Assembly: GCF_019457475.1 (NCBI RefSeq)
Contig: NZ_CP080413.1
Span: forward strand, 1,240,001-1,304,000
DNA: 64,000 nucleotides
DNA from: Shewanella acanthi
GTDB taxonomy: Bacteria; Pseudomonadota; Gammaproteobacteria; Enterobacterales; Shewanellaceae
Reading direction: 5' to 3'
The translations under genes were made by a program, and so were the position numbers. Positions within the stretch are counted from its first letter, which is position 1. Each line of letters begins with the position of its first letter. A model generated the notes under the pieces. It was given only the letters and a program-made list of their open reading frames with translations. It was not told where the DNA came from and did no database searches. This document shows, piece after piece, positions 37,497 through 48,344 of this stretch.

Positions 37497-37688
37497 CTAA
37501 TCAGATGTTTAAAAAGTAGAGCCTATTGGGGAAGGTAATACACAATATGTAAAATCTAGTAATTATAGATAGTTAACTAGTTAAGCCTGTCTCAAAATGG
37601 ACAAGAATGGTCTCAGAGTATGTTAAACAGTTGAGACTTTTGTAGTTGGAGCAGCGGTTAAAATTCACAATTAAAAAGGTCTGATTTA

Positions 37689-38813
37689 ATGACAAAAAAG
37701 AAAGTGCTTACTGTTTTTGGTACCCGTCCAGAAGCAATTAAAATGGCCCCTTTAGTTCATGCGTTAGCATCCGACGACCGTTTTGAAGCAAAGTGTTGCG
37801 TAACAGCACAACACAGGGAAATGCTCGATCAAGTACTCGAATTATTTGAAATAACACCTGATTACGACCTTGATTTGATGAAAGCGGGGCAGACACTTAA
37901 TGATGTCACCGCCGGTATTATTCAAAAGTTAAAACCAGTCCTTCAAGAATTTAAGCCAGATTTTGTGCTTGTACATGGTGATACAGCAACCACTTTTGCA
38001 GCGAGTCTTGCCGCTTACTATGAACAAATTGCAGTAGGGCATGTAGAGGCAGGCCTTCGTACTGGCAATATTTACTCTCCTTGGCCAGAAGAAGCAAACC
38101 GCCGCTTGACGGGAGTGCTGACTAAGTATCATTTCGCACCGACAGAAACCTCTAAGCAGAATCTTCTCAAAGAAAACTTTGAACCAAGCAATATCATAGT
38201 AACAGGTAATACTGTTATCGATGCGTTATTGATGGTGAAAGATAGAATTGACTCAGACACAGACCTTAACAATACGATAGCCGAACAGTTTCCTTTCTTA
38301 GATGAAAACAAGAAGCTGATCTTGGTTACAGGTCATCGTAGGGAAAGTTTTGGTGGTGGATTTGAGCGTATTTGTGAAGCGTTGGCAACTGTAGCTAAAA
38401 TGCATCCTGACGTACAAATCCTATATCCAATGCATTTGAACCCCAATGTAAGAGAACCAGTAAATCGTATATTGGGTGATATCGACAATATTTTGTTGAT
38501 CGAACCTCAGCAATATCTTCCTTTCATTTACCTAATGGACAAGGCGCATATCATTCTTACGGATTCTGGCGGAATTCAGGAAGAAGCGCCTTCTTTAGGT
38601 AAGCCTGTTTTAGTTATGCGGGATACGACAGAGCGCCCAGAAGCCGTAGAGGCGGGGACAGTTAAGTTGGTTGGTACTGATGTGAACCAAATAGTGACTA
38701 ACCTAGATGATCTCCTGAGTGATGCAGATGCATACCAAATGATGAGTTATGCGCATAACCCCTATGGTGACGGTAAAGCCTGCCAAAGAATTTTAGAAGA
38801 ATTAGTTAAATAA
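37689..38813 (+). CDS. wecB: UDP-N-acetylglucosamine 2-epimerase (non-hydrolysing)
   Basis: Turns UDP-GlcNAc into UDP-ManNAc in the cytoplasm. 374 aa with the family start [35 protein letters not shown] and the active-site region [11 protein letters not shown], plus [20 protein letters not shown] near the end. Followed after 16 bases by wecC, its usual partner. A 192-base gap with a TTAACTAGTTAA palindrome (37573-37584) precedes it. Confidence 0.97.
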   Translation: MTKKKVLTVFGTRPEAIKMAPLVHALASDDRFEAKCCVTAQHREMLDQVLELFEITPDYDLDLMKAGQTLNDVTAGIIQKLKPVLQEFKPDFVLVHGDTATTFAASLAAYYEQIAVGHVEAGLRTGNIYSPWPEEANRRLTGVLTKYHFAPTETSKQNLLKENFEPSNIIVTGNTVIDALLMVKDRIDSDTDLNNTIAEQFPFLDENKKLILVTGHRRESFGGGFERICEALATVAKMHPDVQILYPMHLNPNVREPVNRILGDIDNILLIEPQQYLPFIYLMDKAHIILTDSGGIQEEAPSLGKPVLVMRDTTERPEAVEAGTVKLVGTDVNQIVTNLDDLLSDADAYQMMSYAHNPYGDGKACQRILEELVK

Positions 38814-38829
38814 AAATTTAGGAAAAAAA

Positions 38830-40098
38830 ATGTCATTCGAAACGATTTCAGTCATTGGACTTGGTTATATCGGTTTACCTACTGCAGCAATGTTTGCTTC
38901 TCGCAAAAAGAAGGTTATTGGTGTTGATGTTAACCAGCATGCAGTAGATACAATCAATCAGGGTAAAATTCATATCGTAGAACCTGATTTGGATATGATT
39001 GTGCATTCAGCAGTAACTGAAGGCTATTTAAAGGCCGTAACGACTGCTGAACCAGCGGATGCATTCCTTATTGCAGTGCCTACACCATTTCTCCCATGTG
39101 AAGAAGGCGAGATTCCTGAGCCCGACCTCAGTTATATCCAATCAGCTTGTAATGGAATCGCACCAGTATTGAAAAATGGGGATTTAGTCATTTTAGAATC
39201 AACTTCCCCCGTTGGTGCTACAGAGCAAGTTGCTGAGTGGTTGGCTGATGCTCGACCAGATTTATCTTTCCCACAAACAGCAGGTAATGAGGCAGATGTA
39301 AACGTGGCGCATTGTCCTGAGCGTGTTTTACCTGGTCATGTGGTCCGAGAGCTTGTCGACAATGATCGTGTGATTGGTGGGATGTCTTCTCGTTGTTCTG
39401 AACGTTCAGTAGAGCTATATAAAACGTTTGTTCAAGGCGAGTGTTTAATCACTAATGCGCGTACAGCCGAAATGGCTAAGCTAACTGAAAATAGCTGTCG
39501 TGATGTGCAGATTGCATTTGCAAATGAGTTATCAGTAATTTGTGATAAATTAGATATTGACGTTTGGGAATTGATTGCCTTAGCCAATCGCCATCCACGT
39601 ATCAACATTTTGCAGCCAGGCCCAGGCGTTGGCGGTCATTGTATTGCCGTCGATCCTTGGTTCATAGTGTCTAAGACACCGGATGAGGCTCAATTAATTC
39701 ATACAGCACGTAAAGTTAATGATGCGAAGCCTGAATGGGTGATTAACAAAGTCAAGTTGGCCATCGTAGACTTTTTACAAGCTAACCCAAATAAAACAGC
39801 AAAAGATGTAACTATTGCTTGTTATGGACTTGCTTTTAAACCTGATATAGATGATTTACGTGAAAGTCCCGCACTTCGTATCACCAAACAGATTTCAGGG
39901 ATGCATGTAGGTTCGGTAATAGCGGTAGAGCCAAATATCAAAAAAATACCAATATCAAATAATAATATTGAGCTTGTTTCTACTGAATTTGCATTTAATA
40001 AAGCAAATGTTCATGTATTGTTAGTTGACCATCAGGAGTTTAAATCGATAAGACCAAAAAATGGATTTTTGATCGATACTAAAGGAATATGGGGCTAA
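38830..40098 (+). CDS. wecC: UDP-N-acetyl-D-mannosamine dehydrogenase
   Basis: Oxidises UDP-ManNAc to UDP-ManNAcA with NAD. 422 aa: Rossmann start (VIGLGYIGLPTAAMFASRKK), central domain with LTENSCRDVQIAFANELSVI, catalytic Cys in GPGVGGHCIAVDPW, and C-terminal NAD-dependent domain (ACYGLAFKPDIDDLRESPAL). Together with wecB it supplies ManNAcA to the polysaccharide. Confidence 0.97.
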   Translation: MSFETISVIGLGYIGLPTAAMFASRKKKVIGVDVNQHAVDTINQGKIHIVEPDLDMIVHSAVTEGYLKAVTTAEPADAFLIAVPTPFLPCEEGEIPEPDLSYIQSACNGIAPVLKNGDLVILESTSPVGATEQVAEWLADARPDLSFPQTAGNEADVNVAHCPERVLPGHVVRELVDNDRVIGGMSSRCSERSVELYKTFVQGECLITNARTAEMAKLTENSCRDVQIAFANELSVICDKLDIDVWELIALANRHPRINILQPGPGVGGHCIAVDPWFIVSKTPDEAQLIHTARKVNDAKPEWVINKVKLAIVDFLQANPNKTAKDVTIACYGLAFKPDIDDLRESPALRITKQISGMHVGSVIAVEPNIKKIPISNNNIELVSTEFAFNKANVHVLLVDHQEFKSIRPKNGFLIDTKGIWG

Positions 40099-40104
40099 AA
40101 AAAT

Positions 40105-41361
40105 TTGATTAGGAAACTTTATATAATAGCAACTCTATTACTAATACAGCTACCCAACCTCCCTATACCCGGGAGGTTTACATTAGTTCTGGCTGTTTGT
40201 TTATTACTATTATATGTGACAAAGCTGAATTATATTAAAGATGTTAAAAAATCAGCATTACTTATTTTATATGTTATTTTCGTTTCAATTGTAACTCCAT
40301 TAATATATTTAGATGATTTTTATTGGAGTGGCTCAGTAATATTTAAACAAATAATGTATTGCTTAGGGTTTTATATACTGTTTTTATCTGGTTATACAAT
40401 GGCTGAGTTTTTATATCGTAAGAATCAATTTGAGTTATTAATTTACACTCATGTTTTTTATTTGATTCTTGGTGTTGCCGTTGTTTTTGGTGCTTCTGAT
40501 CTAGTTGCTTATTTAAATGCAAGTCCAGTGATTTTAGACAGCGGAAGGATATCGGTAACAGAGTTAGAACCTTCCGTAGCCACTTTAAGACCTGGATTTA
40601 TTTTATTTGTAACTTATATTATATTCTCATATAATAGAAAGGTTTCTAGTGTCACCGTTTATATATTGACTGCTTTGGTATTGTTTGTTTTATTTAACAT
40701 AAAGTCAAAGTCTATTATTTTTATCCTACCACTCTCAATTTTGTTTTCAACAATGTTGGTGGTTTTAATCGCAAAGGGTAAGCTTGTCAATAAAGTATCA
40801 ATTCTATTAACCTTTATTCCAGTTGGATTAATAGCCTCTCATTATATACTGCAATCAGAATACTTTACCTATGCCTTTCATTTTACTTTTGTAGATGTCT
40901 CTGGATCGTCATTAAGCCGTCTTTTATTTGCTCAAACAGGGGTAAATTTGTTTGTCAACAATCCTTTTGGATATGGTGTTACATATTACCCATTCTTCAA
41001 GGAAGAATTATTAAATGTAATCTCTATTAATAATTTCATTCTTAATGAAGAATTATTGTATATGCAGAGTGATGGAGATATGAGTAGTTTATTTTCACCT
41101 AAGAGTGGGCTTTTAACTTGGTCAGTGAACGGGGGGGTTGTTCTCATACTAGCATATTTGGTTTATAGTTTTTCTATAGTCCGTAATTGCTTAAGAACGA
41201 ACTTGAATAGTAAACTTCAAATTGCAATTATTTCATCAATAATATTTTTTGTTTCTTTTAGTATGATTTCTGAAATTAATGCTTCGTTTGTATTGTATTT
41301 TGGTATCCTTACTGGAATGTGTAGGTTAATAATAAGAGAATCAAATGGTAAACTTAACTAA
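40105..41361 (+). CDS. wzy: Probable O-antigen/polysaccharide polymerase Wzy
   Basis: 418 aa, almost entirely membrane helices (10-12), with one large polar loop (about residues 265-335) as in Wzy-type polymerases. Sequence conservation is too low to name on motifs; the call rests on topology and its place beside wzx in the AT-rich core. The start is unclear: TTG 40105 with a weak GGGG upstream. It overlaps wzx by 17 bases. Confidence 0.78.
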   Translation: MIRKLYIIATLLLIQLPNLPIPGRFTLVLAVCLLLLYVTKLNYIKDVKKSALLILYVIFVSIVTPLIYLDDFYWSGSVIFKQIMYCLGFYILFLSGYTMAEFLYRKNQFELLIYTHVFYLILGVAVVFGASDLVAYLNASPVILDSGRISVTELEPSVATLRPGFILFVTYIIFSYNRKVSSVTVYILTALVLFVLFNIKSKSIIFILPLSILFSTMLVVLIAKGKLVNKVSILLTFIPVGLIASHYILQSEYFTYAFHFTFVDVSGSSLSRLLFAQTGVNLFVNNPFGYGVTYYPFFKEELLNVISINNFILNEELLYMQSDGDMSSLFSPKSGLLTWSVNGGVVLILAYLVYSFSIVRNCLRTNLNSKLQIAIISSIIFFVSFSMISEINASFVLYFGILTGMCRLIIRESNGKLN

Positions 41362-42754
41362 ACTTACTCGTTACCATTCCATTGTGTTAGCATTTGATAA
41401 AATATTTTATTTGCTTTTGAGTGTTGGTACAGCAAGGTATTTCACCGTCGGCGAGTTTGGTGAGTTTCAAACTATTATTTTTCAGGTTGGCATATTGGCA
41501 ACCTGCATAGGTTCTTCACTGCCTTACGTTATTAACAACTATGTAAAAAGTGACTTAATAAAACTTAAGTTTGTATTTTTATATGCATTTATAATTTCAA
41601 CTTTGTTCCTTTTAGTTGTTCTAATTAGTTCTTTTGTTGCAATGCAAAGTGAAGTAAGTGATTTCCTTTTGCTTGTCTTTCCTTTATTATTGTTTCAAAT
41701 ATTACTTCCTCTTTCTAAACAGGCGTTTATAATTTCTGAAAGAATAACTTATTCTATAATAGTAAATTTGGTTTTATATCCAGTATCACTATTCTGTATG
41801 TATTGTCTATATTTACAAAATAATCTTAATACCGAAAGTACTGTTAGGTTATTAACAATTCTTTATGCTTCCATATTTGTTTTTTCATTTTTAGTAAACT
41901 CTAGAGTAAAAGGAGGTACTTTCCCTTCTATATTTTCTATAAAATTATCTGCATATAAAAGTTTAGCTGTGACTATCAGTGTAATATCCATTTCCGCACT
42001 GTATGAAAATCTTGATCAATTATTTGTGTCATGGGTGTATTCAAGTGAAACTTTTGCACTATATCGTATCGGTAATTTTAGACTTCCTTTTATAGAGATA
42101 GTAACTGGATCTTTAGCTGCTGTATTAATAGCTAAAGTTCCATCTATGATAAAAAATGATGATTTTGATCTGTTAAAAAAAGAATGGAAGGCAGTGACTA
42201 GTAAAAATACCCAACTGCTTTTACCTATCATAATTTTTTGTATCTTTACTCCTAGTTATGCGATTCAGTTTATCTTTGGAGATAAATATGTTGAAGCTGC
42301 TATTATATATAGTGTTTACTTATCTAAATTTTTACTTGCTTCTATTACAATAGCGCCTGTAATTATTTCACTAGGTGGTGGTGGAGAGTTGTCTCGTTTA
42401 TACCTTATTTTCACAGTATTAGAATTGTTTCTATTATATGCTATTTATAATTTCTTCCATAATAACGTGTTAATAATTGTAATTCTAGCTTTATTATTTC
42501 AATATATCATGGTGTTTTTACAAGCGCGATATTTAAAAATAAAGCATGGGATAAGGTTCCTAGAGGTTTTTGATATAAGAGTTTTCATTAAAACATTAAT
42601 CATTTCGATTTCTTTGTCTATTTTGTTCTTATTTTTGTTGAGTTATTTTTCGTTTGGATATATTTATACCTATCCATTTTTTGCAGTTTTATATTATGTG
42701 TTGGTTCAGTTGGTAATGGGAAAATTAAATGATTCTATATCGATTCGTAGGTAG
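41345..42754 (+). CDS. wzx: Polysaccharide repeat-unit flippase Wzx
   Basis: 469 aa with about 12-14 membrane helices and the family-type N-terminus (YFTVGEFGEFQTIIFQVGIL, MATE/MVF-like). Wzx turns undecaprenyl-linked repeat units to the periplasm for Wzy. Very AT rich. Overlaps wzy at its start and the acetyltransferase at its end by 26 bases. Confidence 0.88.
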   Translation: MVNLTKLTRYHSIVLAFDKIFYLLLSVGTARYFTVGEFGEFQTIIFQVGILATCIGSSLPYVINNYVKSDLIKLKFVFLYAFIISTLFLLVVLISSFVAMQSEVSDFLLLVFPLLLFQILLPLSKQAFIISERITYSIIVNLVLYPVSLFCMYCLYLQNNLNTESTVRLLTILYASIFVFSFLVNSRVKGGTFPSIFSIKLSAYKSLAVTISVISISALYENLDQLFVSWVYSSETFALYRIGNFRLPFIEIVTGSLAAVLIAKVPSMIKNDDFDLLKKEWKAVTSKNTQLLLPIIIFCIFTPSYAIQFIFGDKYVEAAIIYSVYLSKFLLASITIAPVIISLGGGGELSRLYLIFTVLELFLLYAIYNFFHNNVLIIVILALLFQYIMVFLQARYLKIKHGIRFLEVFDIRVFIKTLIISISLSILFLFLLSYFSFGYIYTYPFFAVLYYVLVQLVMGKLNDSISIRR

Positions 42755-43325
42755 AGTAAGAGCTATCTTCAAAGGTTTTTTTTTTACAAGGCTAAACCAT
42801 CCGTATTTTATTGGTAAAAGTTTAAAGTTAAATCTCCAAAACGGTTCATATATCGGTAAGAATATAAAAGTGTCTGATAATTGTTCAATTATAGTATGGC
42901 CTAAGCCGTTTGGCGAGCAGTATATTAAAATAGGCAGTAATGTTGAAATATCTAGAAATGTAGAAATAATTTCTCATGGGGGTTATGTTGAAATTGGAGA
43001 CAATGTGTTTATAGGACCAAATAGTCAAATTCAGGGAAAAGGTGGAGTGTTAATTAAGAATGGATGCAAAATAGCGGCAAACTTTTTTTTAGCTTCCTCT
43101 GATCATGACCTATCTGATATTAGTTCAGGCTCCCTTGAAAGAGAAGTTTTAGGTAACGTAATTATTGGGGAAAATGTTTGGATTGGGGCTAATGTGACAG
43201 TGACTAAAAATGTTGTCATCGGGGATAATAGTGTAATAGCCGCTGGTAGTGTCGTTACTAAGGATGTTGCTAGTAATACACTTGCGGCAGGAGTTCCTGC
43301 GAAAACAAAAAGGCTTTTATACTGA
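42729..43325 (+). CDS. Hexapeptide-repeat O-acetyltransferase
   Basis: 198 aa. The second half is a left-handed beta-helix with hexapeptide repeats (IKIGSNVEISRNVEI, VEIGDNVFIGPNSQI, VIIGENVWIGANVTV, VVIGDNSVIAAGSVV) and the catalytic-type His in ASSDHDLSD. Family members acetylate sugars (WbbJ/CysE type), so it likely decorates the repeat unit. The acceptor is unknown. Confidence 0.9.
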   Translation: MILYRFVGRVRAIFKGFFFTRLNHPYFIGKSLKLNLQNGSYIGKNIKVSDNCSIIVWPKPFGEQYIKIGSNVEISRNVEIISHGGYVEIGDNVFIGPNSQIQGKGGVLIKNGCKIAANFFLASSDHDLSDISSGSLEREVLGNVIIGENVWIGANVTVTKNVVIGDNSVIAAGSVVTKDVASNTLAAGVPAKTKRLLY

Positions 43326-44335
43326 TGAAAAACTATTTTATAACTGTAAATTATCGTTCTAATGATTTAACTGCTAAATGTTGTAAGAGAACTTTTGATG
43401 CTATAGGAGATGATTGTTTTTATATCATAGTTGACAACAGTGAACTCTTAGGGAACCAAGAGAAATTAATTTCATCTCTAAACGGTTATGGTCTCGATAA
43501 AGTAACAACTGATAAAGATATTTTTTTTCAAGGTGATTTTAATGTACTTGTTTTAACCGCATTAAGAAATGGTGGTTTCTCCTATGGTAATAACATCGCT
43601 ATAAACTTAATGTTAGAGTCTATTGATGCTCATCCTGATGATATAATCACATTGATTAATAGTGATGCATATATTGAAAGTGGTTTTTCATATCTTAAAA
43701 ATAATATCGTAGATAATTGTATTTACGGGGCTACTTTAATAAGTTCAGATTCAAGGCTGATTCAAACTCAAGGAGGATCAGAATTTATTGATTTTAGAAT
43801 AAATACAAAAAACATTAATGAAGGGCTTCCGGTTGAATTAGGCCGTAAGGATATATTTGCAGTTAATGGGTATATTAATGGTGCTTTTATGTCAATGAGA
43901 AAGAGAACTTTAACCACATTAGGTATTATGGATGAATCTTATTTCATGTGGTGTGAAGAAATTGACTGGTGTTTGACTGCAAAAAAACTCGGTATTGAAA
44001 TGTTTTGTGTTCCAAATCTTTATGTTATTCATGTGATTGGTGGGGCATCAAGTAAAGATGAAATAAAGTCTTTTCTAGGAAGGAAGAGTAAAAGAAATAG
44101 TTTTGATCGGTTTGTTATTAGAGGTTACTATCACTTTAGAAATAAGATAGTTGTATATAGAAAACATTTCAATAATAATTTTTTAAAATTTTATTACAGT
44201 GTGTTTTGTGAGTTTTTGGTAAGAAGTGTAGGTGTTGTTCTTTATGATTCAAATAAATTAAAGAGAGTCGGGGTTATGCTTAAGGGGATTTATCATGGAA
44301 TAATTAACAATCTAGGGCGGAATGATTCAATATGA
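43325..44335 (+). CDS. GT2-family glycosyltransferase, rhamnosyltransferase-like
   Basis: 336 aa. A GT-A fold with substrate-binding LINSDAYIES in place of DxD, then NGYINGAFMSMRKRTL and the MDESYFMWCEEIDWCLTAKK stretch typical of WbbL-type rhamnosyltransferases. With rmlBADC nearby, transfer of rhamnose is likely but not shown. Start overlaps the acetyltransferase stop (TGATG). Confidence 0.85.
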   Translation: MKNYFITVNYRSNDLTAKCCKRTFDAIGDDCFYIIVDNSELLGNQEKLISSLNGYGLDKVTTDKDIFFQGDFNVLVLTALRNGGFSYGNNIAINLMLESIDAHPDDIITLINSDAYIESGFSYLKNNIVDNCIYGATLISSDSRLIQTQGGSEFIDFRINTKNINEGLPVELGRKDIFAVNGYINGAFMSMRKRTLTTLGIMDESYFMWCEEIDWCLTAKKLGIEMFCVPNLYVIHVIGGASSKDEIKSFLGRKSKRNSFDRFVIRGYYHFRNKIVVYRKHFNNNFLKFYYSVFCEFLVRSVGVVLYDSNKLKRVGVMLKGIYHGIINNLGRNDSI

Positions 44336-45525
44336 AAGTTTTGTACCTAACTTATGAAAATGTTTTTAAGACTGGCATACTCCAAGCACAAGTCCTAGAA
44401 CCTGTATCTTATTTATCTGAAAAGCATAATGTTTATTTTGATATAGTCTCAGTTTTAAAGTCTGCTGATTCCTCTGATTTTATTTATAGCAAAAACAAGA
44501 GTGCATTTGAAGATAAAAATTCTAAATATATAAAAGTTCATGAGTGTAAAAAGCGGCTCTCTAAAAAAAATAATTTTTTTGATTTTATTTTTGACATGTT
44601 TTCTTTGTTTTTTCTTTCGGCAAAGTTAGCAAGTGATGCCGATATAATTCATTGTAGAAGCTATTCACCTTCATTTGTTGGGATCTTTTTTGCAATCATT
44701 TTTCGAAAAAAAATCATATTCGATATGCGAGGAGTTCAACCAGAGGAATTGGTTTTTGATGGTCGGTTCTCATCTGGCTCTTGGAAGTTTAAACTTTTAA
44801 AGTTATTGGAAAGATTTGTTATTAACAAATCTAATTATGTATTCGTAGTTTCTGAACCTTTTATGGAATACATTAAAGAAAACTTTAATCAGGAAAATTT
44901 GTATAACATATCTAATCCTACTTTTTTTCATAAGTTTAATTGTTTACAAAATTTGGGTAGTAAAAAGAAGTTAAGATTTATTTTTAGTGGTTCGCTTCAA
45001 CCATGGCATGCTGTTCATGAAACTTATCAAACATTTTCACAACTATATCAAGTTTTCGGTGATAGCATTCATTTAGTTGTTGCCGCTAATGATCTTGAAG
45101 GACATAAATCTTTACTGGCTGAATATAAGCTGCCTCAAGATTCGTTTACAGTAAGTCGTATTCCGTTTGAGGAAATGCCTAGTTTAATATCTTCTTGCCA
45201 TGTTGGATTTTGCTTGACTAAAAAAACGTTCCTTACAAAAGTGTGTTGTCCTGTTAAGTTCGCAGAGTACATAGCGGCGGAACTTATGATTATTACTAAC
45301 GAAGAAATTGGCGACATCTCTAAGCTTGTTAAAGATAATGAGATTGGAGTGGTCTTCGTCGATACAATTCCAACTGAGGAGGAGTTTAATAATCTCACCT
45401 TATCCATTGAAAAATATCTTAAAAGTTCAGCGCCTTTGTACAATCGCGAGATATTTTCTAACTTCGATTGGTTACGTAGAGTGGATGATTTACATGCAAT
45501 TTATAAAAAGTTACTAGAGAGTTAA
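44332..45525 (+). CDS. GT4-family glycosyltransferase
   Basis: 397 aa with a GT-B fold: N-terminal domain with DIIHCRSYSPSFVGIFFAII and DMRGVQPEE, C-terminal domain with IFSGSLQPWHAVHETYQTF, then RIPFEEMPSLISSCHVGFCL and VKFAEYIAAELMIITNEEIG (the EX-type donor-binding region). Cytoplasmic, builds the repeat unit. Sugar specificity cannot be read. Overlaps the previous gene by 4 bases. Confidence 0.87.
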   Translation: MKVLYLTYENVFKTGILQAQVLEPVSYLSEKHNVYFDIVSVLKSADSSDFIYSKNKSAFEDKNSKYIKVHECKKRLSKKNNFFDFIFDMFSLFFLSAKLASDADIIHCRSYSPSFVGIFFAIIFRKKIIFDMRGVQPEELVFDGRFSSGSWKFKLLKLLERFVINKSNYVFVVSEPFMEYIKENFNQENLYNISNPTFFHKFNCLQNLGSKKKLRFIFSGSLQPWHAVHETYQTFSQLYQVFGDSIHLVVAANDLEGHKSLLAEYKLPQDSFTVSRIPFEEMPSLISSCHVGFCLTKKTFLTKVCCPVKFAEYIAAELMIITNEEIGDISKLVKDNEIGVVFVDTIPTEEEFNNLTLSIEKYLKSSAPLYNREIFSNFDWLRRVDDLHAIYKKLLES

Positions 45526-45527
45526 GT

Positions 45528-46385
45528 ATGGGTCTGTTCATAGAAGAAAATAAGTATCATGGAGATATATTAGAGTGTGGTTATCATTTCCTGTACGATA
45601 AGGACACTTCTAATTACATTTTTTCTAATGCTCCTATAAATATTAAAGTTGAGCTCGTTAATCAGTTTTCGTTTTTTAAATTATTTATTAAAATGTTACT
45701 TCTGCGAATAAAAGGGCAGGAGCATATTTATTTTAACACTATTGAGAAACCTAAAAGTGCTTTCCTATTTCTTTTTTCCCTAATATTAGGTTATAAAGTT
45801 AGTTGTACTTGCCATAACTTTGATGCTTTTTATGACTTCGGTAACTTTGTCAAGTTAAAAAAAAGATTGTATAGGTTTTTTTTTGGAAAGTTAATACTGA
45901 ATAATGCCAAAGTTTATGTGTTAACTTCCGACGTTCTTAGTTATGTTACTTCAAATATATCTAACGGTTATAGCTGCGATATATCACTTTTGAACCTTTC
46001 TGCAATGAATGAGAATGAGTTTATTTTACCTAGCATCAATGATAATTACTCGGTTGTTTTAGGGGGCATTGATTATGATAGAAGGGATTACGATAAGCTT
46101 TTGGATTACATAGGTTCTAACCCTGACGTAGTCGTGTATATCTTAGGAAATGCAACAACTATCGATGGCCCACACTTCAAGAAAAGGATTGGTAAATTAG
46201 GCTTGCTGAAAAATTTTGTTTTCTTTGATTATTTCATTGCTCAGCCAGAATTTATTGGATACGTTTCTCAAGCAGAATATATAATTGACATATCATCCGG
46301 GTCTGCCTACGGAAAATATAAATCCTCTTCAACAAGTATTATCGGAACAGCATTGAATAAAACTGTTCTAGCTTTAACTTTATAG
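45528..46385 (+). CDS. Probable glycosyltransferase, possibly C-terminally shortened
   Basis: 285 aa. Weakly glycosyltransferase-like: an N-terminal Rossmann-type half ([33 protein letters not shown]) and a second half with [20 protein letters not shown], then [20 protein letters not shown]. It ends abruptly in [11 protein letters not shown] right where base composition changes at rmlB, and the last helices expected of a GT-B domain seem to be missing. So it may be a recombination-shortened gene. Donor and acceptor unknown. Confidence 0.6.
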   Translation: MGLFIEENKYHGDILECGYHFLYDKDTSNYIFSNAPINIKVELVNQFSFFKLFIKMLLLRIKGQEHIYFNTIEKPKSAFLFLFSLILGYKVSCTCHNFDAFYDFGNFVKLKKRLYRFFFGKLILNNAKVYVLTSDVLSYVTSNISNGYSCDISLLNLSAMNENEFILPSINDNYSVVLGGIDYDRRDYDKLLDYIGSNPDVVVYILGNATTIDGPHFKKRIGKLGLLKNFVFFDYFIAQPEFIGYVSQAEYIIDISSGSAYGKYKSSSTSIIGTALNKTVLALTL

Positions 46386-46392
46386 GCATTTT

Positions 46393-47460
46393 ATGAAAAA
46401 AATATTAGTAACAGGTGGTGCGGGCTTCATCGGTTCTGCAGTAATTCGCCATATTATTAACGACACTCAAGATAGTGTTATTAACGTTGATAAGTTGACT
46501 TATGCTGGTAACTTAGAATCTTTAGCGTCTATTAATGACGATGCTCGTTACACATTTGAGCAAGTCGATATCTGTAACCGCACCGAACTAGATCGTCTTT
46601 TCTTGCAATACCAGCCGGATGCAGTGATGCACTTAGCTGCGGAATCTCACGTTGACCGTTCTATTGATGACCCTGCGGCCTTTATCGAAACCAACATTTT
46701 TGGCACTTACATACTGCTAGAAGCAGCTCGTCACTACTGGAATGCTTTAGAAGGTGAACGTAAAGGAGCGTTTCGCTTCCACCACATCTCTACTGATGAA
46801 GTTTACGGTGATTTAGAAGGCACAAACAACCTGTTTACCGAAGAGACCTCTTACGAACCATCGTCACCTTATTCGGCTTCAAAAGCGTCCAGTGATCATT
46901 TAGTGCGAGCTTGGTTACGCACCTATGGTCTACCGACCATAGTGACCAACTGCTCCAACAACTATGGTCCGTTCCATTTCCCTGAAAAACTGATCCCATT
47001 GATGATTCTCAATGCATTAGATGGCAAGCCGCTGCCTGTGTATGGTGATGGTATGCAGATCCGGGATTGGCTGTTTGTAGAAGACCATGCGCGTGCTCTG
47101 TACAAAGTAGTGACCAAAGGTGCGGTCGGCCAAACCTATAATATAGGCGGCCATAATGAAAAAGCCAACATTGAGGTGGTGAAAACCATCTGTTCACTCC
47201 TTGAAGACCTTGTGCCGAATAAGCCACAAGGCGTTGCTCAATACCAAGACCTGATTACTTACGTAAAAGACCGCCCTGGGCACGACGTGCGTTACGCGAT
47301 TGATGCTCGGAAAATTGAACGTGAACTTGGTTGGAAACCGCAAGAAACGTTTGAGAGTGGTATTCGTAAAACCGTGGAGTGGTACTTGAACAACACCACA
47401 TGGTGGAGCCGGGTATTAAACGGCTCTTACTGCATGGAACGTTTGGGGCGAGGAGAATAA
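46393..47460 (+). CDS. rmlB: dTDP-glucose 4,6-dehydratase RmlB
   Basis: Second step of dTDP-L-rhamnose synthesis. 355 aa: NAD-binding [28 protein letters not shown], catalytic region [12 protein letters not shown] with [10 protein letters not shown], and [17 protein letters not shown]. Marks the return to higher GC after the AT-rich core. Starts 7 bases after the preceding gene and is followed by rmlA after 3 bases. Confidence 0.98.
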   Translation: MKKILVTGGAGFIGSAVIRHIINDTQDSVINVDKLTYAGNLESLASINDDARYTFEQVDICNRTELDRLFLQYQPDAVMHLAAESHVDRSIDDPAAFIETNIFGTYILLEAARHYWNALEGERKGAFRFHHISTDEVYGDLEGTNNLFTEETSYEPSSPYSASKASSDHLVRAWLRTYGLPTIVTNCSNNYGPFHFPEKLIPLMILNALDGKPLPVYGDGMQIRDWLFVEDHARALYKVVTKGAVGQTYNIGGHNEKANIEVVKTICSLLEDLVPNKPQGVAQYQDLITYVKDRPGHDVRYAIDARKIERELGWKPQETFESGIRKTVEWYLNNTTWWSRVLNGSYCMERLGRGE

Positions 47461-47463
47461 CCG

Positions 47464-48333
47464 ATGAAAGGCATTATTTTAGCTGGAGGCTCTGGTTCTC
47501 GCTTATATCCAATTACGCGTGGGGTTTCTAAACAGTTACTACCGGTTTACGACAAACCGATGATCTATTACCCGCTTTCAACACTGATGCTGGCGGGTAT
47601 TCGCGATATCCTTATTATTACTACTCCTGAAGATCATGGTAGCTTCAAGCGTCTGTTAGGCGATGGCAGCGATTTTGGCATTAACCTGCAATATGCGATT
47701 CAACCAAGTCCCGATGGTTTGGCTCAGGCGTTTTTGATTGGAGAAGATTTTATTGGTGACGACAGCGTATGTTTAGTGTTGGGCGACAATATTTTTTATG
47801 GGCAGTCATTTGGCAAACAATTAAAGCACGCATCTGAATTAAGCAGCCAAGGTATTTCGACGGTATTCGGTTACCAAGTAAAAGACCCAGAACGTTTCGG
47901 TGTGGTGGAATTTGATTCACAAATGAAAGCGGTTTCAATTGAAGAAAAGCCACCGCAACCAAAATCAAACTACGCAGTGACCGGTTTGTATTTTTACGAT
48001 AACCGTGTTGTATCAATGGCAAAACAGGTTAAGCCTTCTGCTCGCGGTGAATTAGAAATCACTACTTTGAATGAAATGTATCTGAACGATGCTTCATTAA
48101 ATGTGGAATTGCTTGGCCGTGGTTTTGCGTGGTTAGATACGGGCACTCATGAGAGCCTGCATGAGGCATCTTCGTTTGTACAAACCATTGAAAATGTGCA
48201 AGGCCTTAAAGTTGCGTGTTTGGAAGAGATTGCATGGCGCAATGGCTGGTTAAGTAATGAAGAGTTAATCACTATTGCCAAGCCGATGCTGAAAAACGCT
48301 TATGGTCAATATTTACAGTCGTTAATTAAATAA
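47464..48333 (+). CDS. rmlA: Glucose-1-phosphate thymidylyltransferase RmlA
   Basis: First step of dTDP-rhamnose synthesis: dTTP plus glucose-1-phosphate. 289 aa with the nucleotidyltransferase start [20 protein letters not shown] and [20 protein letters not shown], then VLGDNIFYG and [20 protein letters not shown]. Usual length. Confidence 0.98.
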   Translation: MKGIILAGGSGSRLYPITRGVSKQLLPVYDKPMIYYPLSTLMLAGIRDILIITTPEDHGSFKRLLGDGSDFGINLQYAIQPSPDGLAQAFLIGEDFIGDDSVCLVLGDNIFYGQSFGKQLKHASELSSQGISTVFGYQVKDPERFGVVEFDSQMKAVSIEEKPPQPKSNYAVTGLYFYDNRVVSMAKQVKPSARGELEITTLNEMYLNDASLNVELLGRGFAWLDTGTHESLHEASSFVQTIENVQGLKVACLEEIAWRNGWLSNEELITIAKPMLKNAYGQYLQSLIK

Positions 48334-48344
48334 GAAGGTGTGTG

